Shown: positions 61,079 to 64,000 of the stretch, one piece after another
Numbering within the stretch: position 1 is the first letter of the stretch
Layout of the letters: each line of letters starts with the position of its first letter
From: Enterococcus_D entomosocium
GTDB taxonomy: Bacteria; Bacillota; Bacilli; Lactobacillales; Enterococcaceae
Length of the DNA: 64,000 nucleotides
Direction: 5' to 3' (one strand)
Assembly (NCBI RefSeq): GCF_030441895.1
Contig: NZ_JARJAS010000020.1
Position numbers and translations under genes: made by a program
Notes under the pieces: model-generated
What the model saw: the letters and a program-made list of their open reading frames with translations, nothing else
Databases searched by the model: none
What the model was told of the DNA's origin: nothing

Positions 61079-61903
61079 ATGAAAAAAATTGATATTTTAC
61101 AAGCGAATTTTGTACAAGAAATGATGGAAACGACAGCAAATCTTTACCGTTTAGGGTGGGATGAGCGCAACGGTGGCAATATTTCTTACTTATTAACAGA
61201 AGAAGAGATCTTGCCTTTCATCGATCCGCAAAGCGTCTTGCGGGAAATTCCCATGATTTTTGATGCTACGGCACTAGCCGGCAAGTACTTTATTGTGACA
61301 GGTTCAGGAAAATACTTTAAAAATGTAGCCGCACATCCAGCGGAAAACCTTGGTGTGATTCGGGTCAAAGAAGATGGGCAAACATTGGAATTGCTTTGGG
61401 GCTTGGAAAATGGTGCGGTGCCAACGAGTGAATTGCCAAGTCATTTCATGAGTCATATCGCTCGCTTGTCGGTCGATCCAGAAAACCGAATCATCATGCA
61501 TAACCACGCATCGCATCTTTTGGCCATGAGTTTTACCCATGAGTTGGATGAACGCAGTTTCACGAGGACCCTGTGGCAGATGTGTACGGAGTGCTTGGTG
61601 GTCTTCCCAGAAGGTGTTTCCATCATTCCTTGGATGGTTCCAGGAACGAACGAGATCGGCGAAGCAACAGCTGCTAAAATGAAAGAAACCCGTTTGGTAC
61701 TTTGGCCGCAACATGGCATCTACGGTGCTGGCAAAGATATGGATGAAGTCTTTGGCTTGATTGAAACGGCAGAGAAAGCTGCGGAAGTGTACACATATGT
61801 TAAAGCGCAAGGCCCAATCTTACAAACCATTACAGATGAAAATCTGAAAAAATTGGCTGACGCTTTCAAAGTCACTCCCCGAGCAGGCTATCTTGAGGTA
61901 TAA
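61079..61903 (+). CDS. rhaD: L-rhamnulose-1-phosphate aldolase
   Basis: RhaD is a zinc class II aldolase that splits L-rhamnulose-1-phosphate into DHAP and L-lactaldehyde. The 274 residues contain GWDERNGGNISYLL, the phosphate-binding TGSGKYFKNV, the metal His pair in IIMHNHASHLLA and the later His in LWPQHGIYGAGKDMDE. Length matches RhaD. AGTAGGAG precedes ATG 61079, seven bases after rhaA. Confidence 0.96.
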   Translation: MKKIDILQANFVQEMMETTANLYRLGWDERNGGNISYLLTEEEILPFIDPQSVLREIPMIFDATALAGKYFIVTGSGKYFKNVAAHPAENLGVIRVKEDGQTLELLWGLENGAVPTSELPSHFMSHIARLSVDPENRIIMHNHASHLLAMSFTHELDERSFTRTLWQMCTECLVVFPEGVSIIPWMVPGTNEIGEATAAKMKETRLVLWPQHGIYGAGKDMDEVFGLIETAEKAAEVYTYVKAQGPILQTITDENLKKLADAFKVTPRAGYLEV

Positions 61904-61916
61904 GTAATGGTAGAAG

Positions 61917-61945
61917 AATAGAAAAGGCTCTCAGTCTTTTCTATT
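61917..61945 (+). other. Hairpin between rhaD and fucO
   Basis: AATAGAAAAG/CTTTTCTATT (61917-61926 with 61936-61945), nine-base loop, no T tract after it. It may stabilise the upstream mRNA or reduce fucO expression. Confidence 0.5.
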
Positions 61946-61987
61946 TAAACTATATTGTGAATAAACAAACAAATGGAGGTAGGAAGA

Positions 61988-63139
61988 ATGGCAAATAGAA
62001 TGATTTTGAATGAAACATCGTATTTTGGAAAAGGAGCGATCGAGAACGTACCGACCGAATTCAAAGCACGAGGGTTCAAAAAAGCGGCTGTGATCACCGA
62101 CAAAGATTTGGTGGAATTTGAAGTAGCAACCAAAGTGACGAAATTATTGGATGAAGCAGGTGTCGACTATGCGTTATATGATGGGATCGTGCCCAACCCA
62201 ACGATCCAAAATGTCAAAGACGGCTTAGCCTTTGTCAAAGAAGCCCAAGCCGATTGTATCATTGCGATTGGCGGTGGTTCACCGATCGATACGGCAAAAG
62301 CGATCGCAATCATTGCTACGAATCCTGAATTTTCAGATGTGATTAGTTTGGAAGGCGTGGCAGACACGAAACATCCATGCTTGCCGATTTTAGCGGTACC
62401 GACAACTTCTGGGACTGCAGCCGAAGTAACGATTAACTATGTGATTACAGATGAAGAAAATCATCGGAAATTTGTTTGTGTAGATCCTCACGATATTCCT
62501 CTAGTAGCCTTTGTGGACAGCGATATGATGATGGGGATGCCGAAGAGCCTGGCAGCTGCAACGGGGATGGATGCCATGACCCACGCCATCGAAGGCTTCA
62601 TCACCAAAGGCGCTTGGGAAATGACTGACATGCTGCACATCAAAGCAATCGAGATCATCGGGCGCTCATTGAGAGATTCCGTGAATGGCGATCAAGCAGG
62701 ACGAGAAGCGATGGCACTAGGGCAATACATTGCCGGTATGGGCTTTTCAAACGTCGGCTTGGGCTTAGTCCACGGCATGGCACATCCATTGTCCGCTTGG
62801 TACAACATTCCTCACGGAGTAGCGTGCGCGTCTTTGTTGCCAACCATCATGAAATACAACAAAGACTTTACGGGTGAAAAATACCGTGAGATCGCGATCG
62901 TTTTAGGCATTGAAGGGGCAGAAACGATGTCACTTGAAGACGTCCGAGATGCTGCTTGCCAAGCAATCGATCAGTTAAGCAAAGATGTGGGCATTCCAGC
63001 GACCATTTCTGAATTAGGCGTCAAAGAAGAAGATATCCCAGCCATCGCCAAAGATGCCTTGAACGATGTCTGCACACCAGGCAACCCGCGGGAAACGACT
63101 TTAGAAGAGATTATTGAGCTTTATCGTTCGTTGATGTAA
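61988..63139 (+). CDS. fucO: Lactaldehyde reductase (1,2-propanediol oxidoreductase)
   Basis: FucO reduces L-lactaldehyde from RhaD to L-1,2-propanediol, regenerating NAD+. The 383-residue iron-dependent group III alcohol dehydrogenase has IGGGSPIDTAKA (NAD-binding), VPTTSGTAAEVT, and metal-binding Asp/His in DAMTHAIEGF and HGMAHPLSAWYNIPHG. GGAGGTAGGAAG precedes ATG 61988; an in-frame ATG at 61973 lies in that site. It completes fermentative rhamnose use. Confidence 0.95.
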   Translation: MANRMILNETSYFGKGAIENVPTEFKARGFKKAAVITDKDLVEFEVATKVTKLLDEAGVDYALYDGIVPNPTIQNVKDGLAFVKEAQADCIIAIGGGSPIDTAKAIAIIATNPEFSDVISLEGVADTKHPCLPILAVPTTSGTAAEVTINYVITDEENHRKFVCVDPHDIPLVAFVDSDMMMGMPKSLAAATGMDAMTHAIEGFITKGAWEMTDMLHIKAIEIIGRSLRDSVNGDQAGREAMALGQYIAGMGFSNVGLGLVHGMAHPLSAWYNIPHGVACASLLPTIMKYNKDFTGEKYREIAIVLGIEGAETMSLEDVRDAACQAIDQLSKDVGIPATISELGVKEEDIPAIAKDALNDVCTPGNPRETTLEEIIELYRSLM

Positions 63140-63361
63140 AAGCTCAAATCGTTCCTTTCAATGAGCGTGCTTATTTCGCTTGCTGTATAGGCGCTCAAAC
63201 CTGGATTGCTCCTTAACGAAGGTTGAATGGTTTCGATAAACGGCGTTTTCCTTCTCGTTTCATGGGAACTAGCAGCTTTTCTTATTCCAACAGTTGAATA
63301 ATGAACATTGATGATAACACTGACTTTGTTACAGCCATTTTGAAAAATGGCTGTTTTTTTT
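63140..63361 (+). terminator. Spacer with rha operon terminator
   Basis: After fucO there are about 190 bases in which I see no gene, then a perfect 11-bp stem ACAGCCATTTT/AAAATGGCTGT (63331-63341 with 63344-63354) with a two-base loop and eight T: the probable operon terminator. Confidence 0.8.
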
Positions 63362-63394
63362 GTCCTTAACGTTGTATTGTAATTCTTATTATTG

Positions 63395-63458
63395 ATCATC
63401 TTTGTCCCATGAAGGGGACAAAGAATGATAGAACGCTTACATTTCCTAGTGCTATGAT
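63395..63458 (+). promoter_or_regulatory. Inverted repeat and extended -10 promoter
   Basis: ATCAT-CTTTGTCCC (63395-63408) is mirrored by GGGACAAAG-A-ATGAT (63415-63429), a near-perfect palindrome. It lies just upstream of TGC-TATGAT (63450-63458), an extended -10 with no good -35. The palindrome covers the -35 region, so it looks like an operator or activator site for the next gene. Confidence 0.5.
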
Positions 63459-63484
63459 AAGTGTGTAGAAAGGAGAACGGTTAC

Positions 63485-64000
63485 ATGACTGTTATGGAAC
63501 AACGAAAGAGAAAAATCATCCATATTCTTTCCAATACGAGAGAATTTGTCACGGCCGATGAACTATCCGCAGCGCTTCGACTTTCTACAAAGTCGATTTA
63601 TCGCATCGTAAAAGCAATCAATGAGGATGCCGCGATTGACTATGTGATTCTCTCAGAAAAAGGGAAAGGCTACCGCTTAAGTTTCCATCATCAAGAAAAG
63701 TCCCAGAGTCAGAAAGCGGAAATGCCGAATGCGCTGACACCAGTGGAACGCCGGAACAAGGTGATGGAGGAGCTATTGCTTATTTCCCCAAAAAGAAAGA
63801 ATATTTTTTCCCTGTATCAGCCTTTTTATGTGAGTGAAACGGTTATCAACAGTGATGAGAAATTAATTTCTGAAGCTTTGCAGCGTTTTGAGCTGACGGT
63901 TTCCCGCAAAAATAAAATGATCGGGGTGAACGGTGCAGAAAAAAATATCCGTCGTGCATTGCAGGAGTATATCCAACAAACCCGCAATATCCGCTTGGAT
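63485..64000 (+). CDS. PRD/BglG-type transcriptional regulator (partial, 5' end)
   Basis: The gene starts at ATG 63485 (AAAGGAG upstream) and runs off the window after 172 codons. The N-terminus is a DeoR-like winged helix (RKRKIIHILSNTREFVTADE, SAALRLSTKSIYRIVKAINED) with KGKGYRLSF, followed by a second HTH-like region with ISPKRKNIFSLYQPFYVSETVINSDEKL, as in PRD regulators of PTS operons. Domains beyond this are not visible; a PTS or sugar operon downstream is expected. Confidence 0.8.
   Translation, partial: MTVMEQRKRKIIHILSNTREFVTADELSAALRLSTKSIYRIVKAINEDAAIDYVILSEKGKGYRLSFHHQEKSQSQKAEMPNALTPVERRNKVMEELLLISPKRKNIFSLYQPFYVSETVINSDEKLISEALQRFELTVSRKNKMIGVNGAEKNIRRALQEYIQQTRNIRLD

Noticed and set aside
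1..64000. Insertion sequences, prophage or integrative elements
   Set aside because: No transposase, integrase or phage gene was seen on either strand.

Overview
The window is a low-to-moderate GC Firmicute chromosome segment, best explained as Enterococcus. The evidence is a cggR-gap-pgk-tpiA-eno glycolytic operon, the secG-esterase-rnr-smpB cluster, an atpBEFHAGDC operon followed by a DUF1146 gene, murA and epuA, and a DUF2969 gene. The cyclic-di-GMP genes, a liv-type amino-acid transporter and a rhamnose operon point away from E. faecalis/E. faecium and towards a motile, plant-associated lineage such as the casseliflavus/gallinarum group. That species-level statement is inference. No insertion sequence, prophage or CRISPR array is visible.

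Layout. 1-7.7 kb: the start of a leftward gene, tRNA-Arg(CCG), rpoN (sigma-54), then cggR with a well-matching tandem CggR operator, and gap, pgk, tpiA, eno. 7.7-14.2 kb: an accessory block with an orphan 351-residue protein, a possible gene remnant, a 1090-residue LPxT-anchored surface protein with four CnaB repeats, an alpha/beta hydrolase that lacks its catalytic serine, and a small GNAT protein. 14.3-18.3 kb: secG, carboxylesterase, rnr, smpB. 18.5-25.1 kb: the complete F1Fo ATP synthase operon. 25.2-28.9 kb: DUF1146, murA, epuA (58 residues), yidD, a GNAT protein and a ROK kinase. 29.1-34.5 kb: a liv branched-chain amino-acid ABC transporter behind a consensus promoter and a CodY-like box, ending in a CBS-ACT sensor gene. 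34.6-35.1 kb: DUF2969, tRNA-Tyr, tRNA-Gln.

35.2-43.9 kb is the most unusual region. It encodes an EAL phosphodiesterase, two membrane GGDEF cyclases, a GT2-GtrA glycosyltransferase, a BcsA-like processive synthase with a fused C-terminal PilZ domain, and a large polytopic GT-C-like membrane protein. The second GGDEF gene, which starts the synthase operon, follows a structured leader that ends in a terminator. This reads as a self-contained c-di-GMP-controlled exopolysaccharide system, without the BcsB/BcsZ partners of Gram-negative cellulose systems.

43.9-64 kb is a run of carbohydrate loci. A PRD regulator with a fructose-family PTS (separate IIA, IIB, IIC) and a GH38 alpha-mannosidase resembles the mannosylglycerate (mng) logic. 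Next is a GlcU/RbsU-type sugar permease. An AraC regulator then stands divergent from a cytoplasmic GH106-like rhamnosidase and a beta-glucoside-type PTS EIIBCA. A second AraC regulator stands divergent from rhaB-rhaA-rhaD-fucO. Together the last two loci suggest import of a rhamnose-containing glycoside by PTS, internal release of L-rhamnose, and its conversion to DHAP and lactaldehyde, the latter reduced to 1,2-propanediol. The window ends inside another PRD-type regulator.
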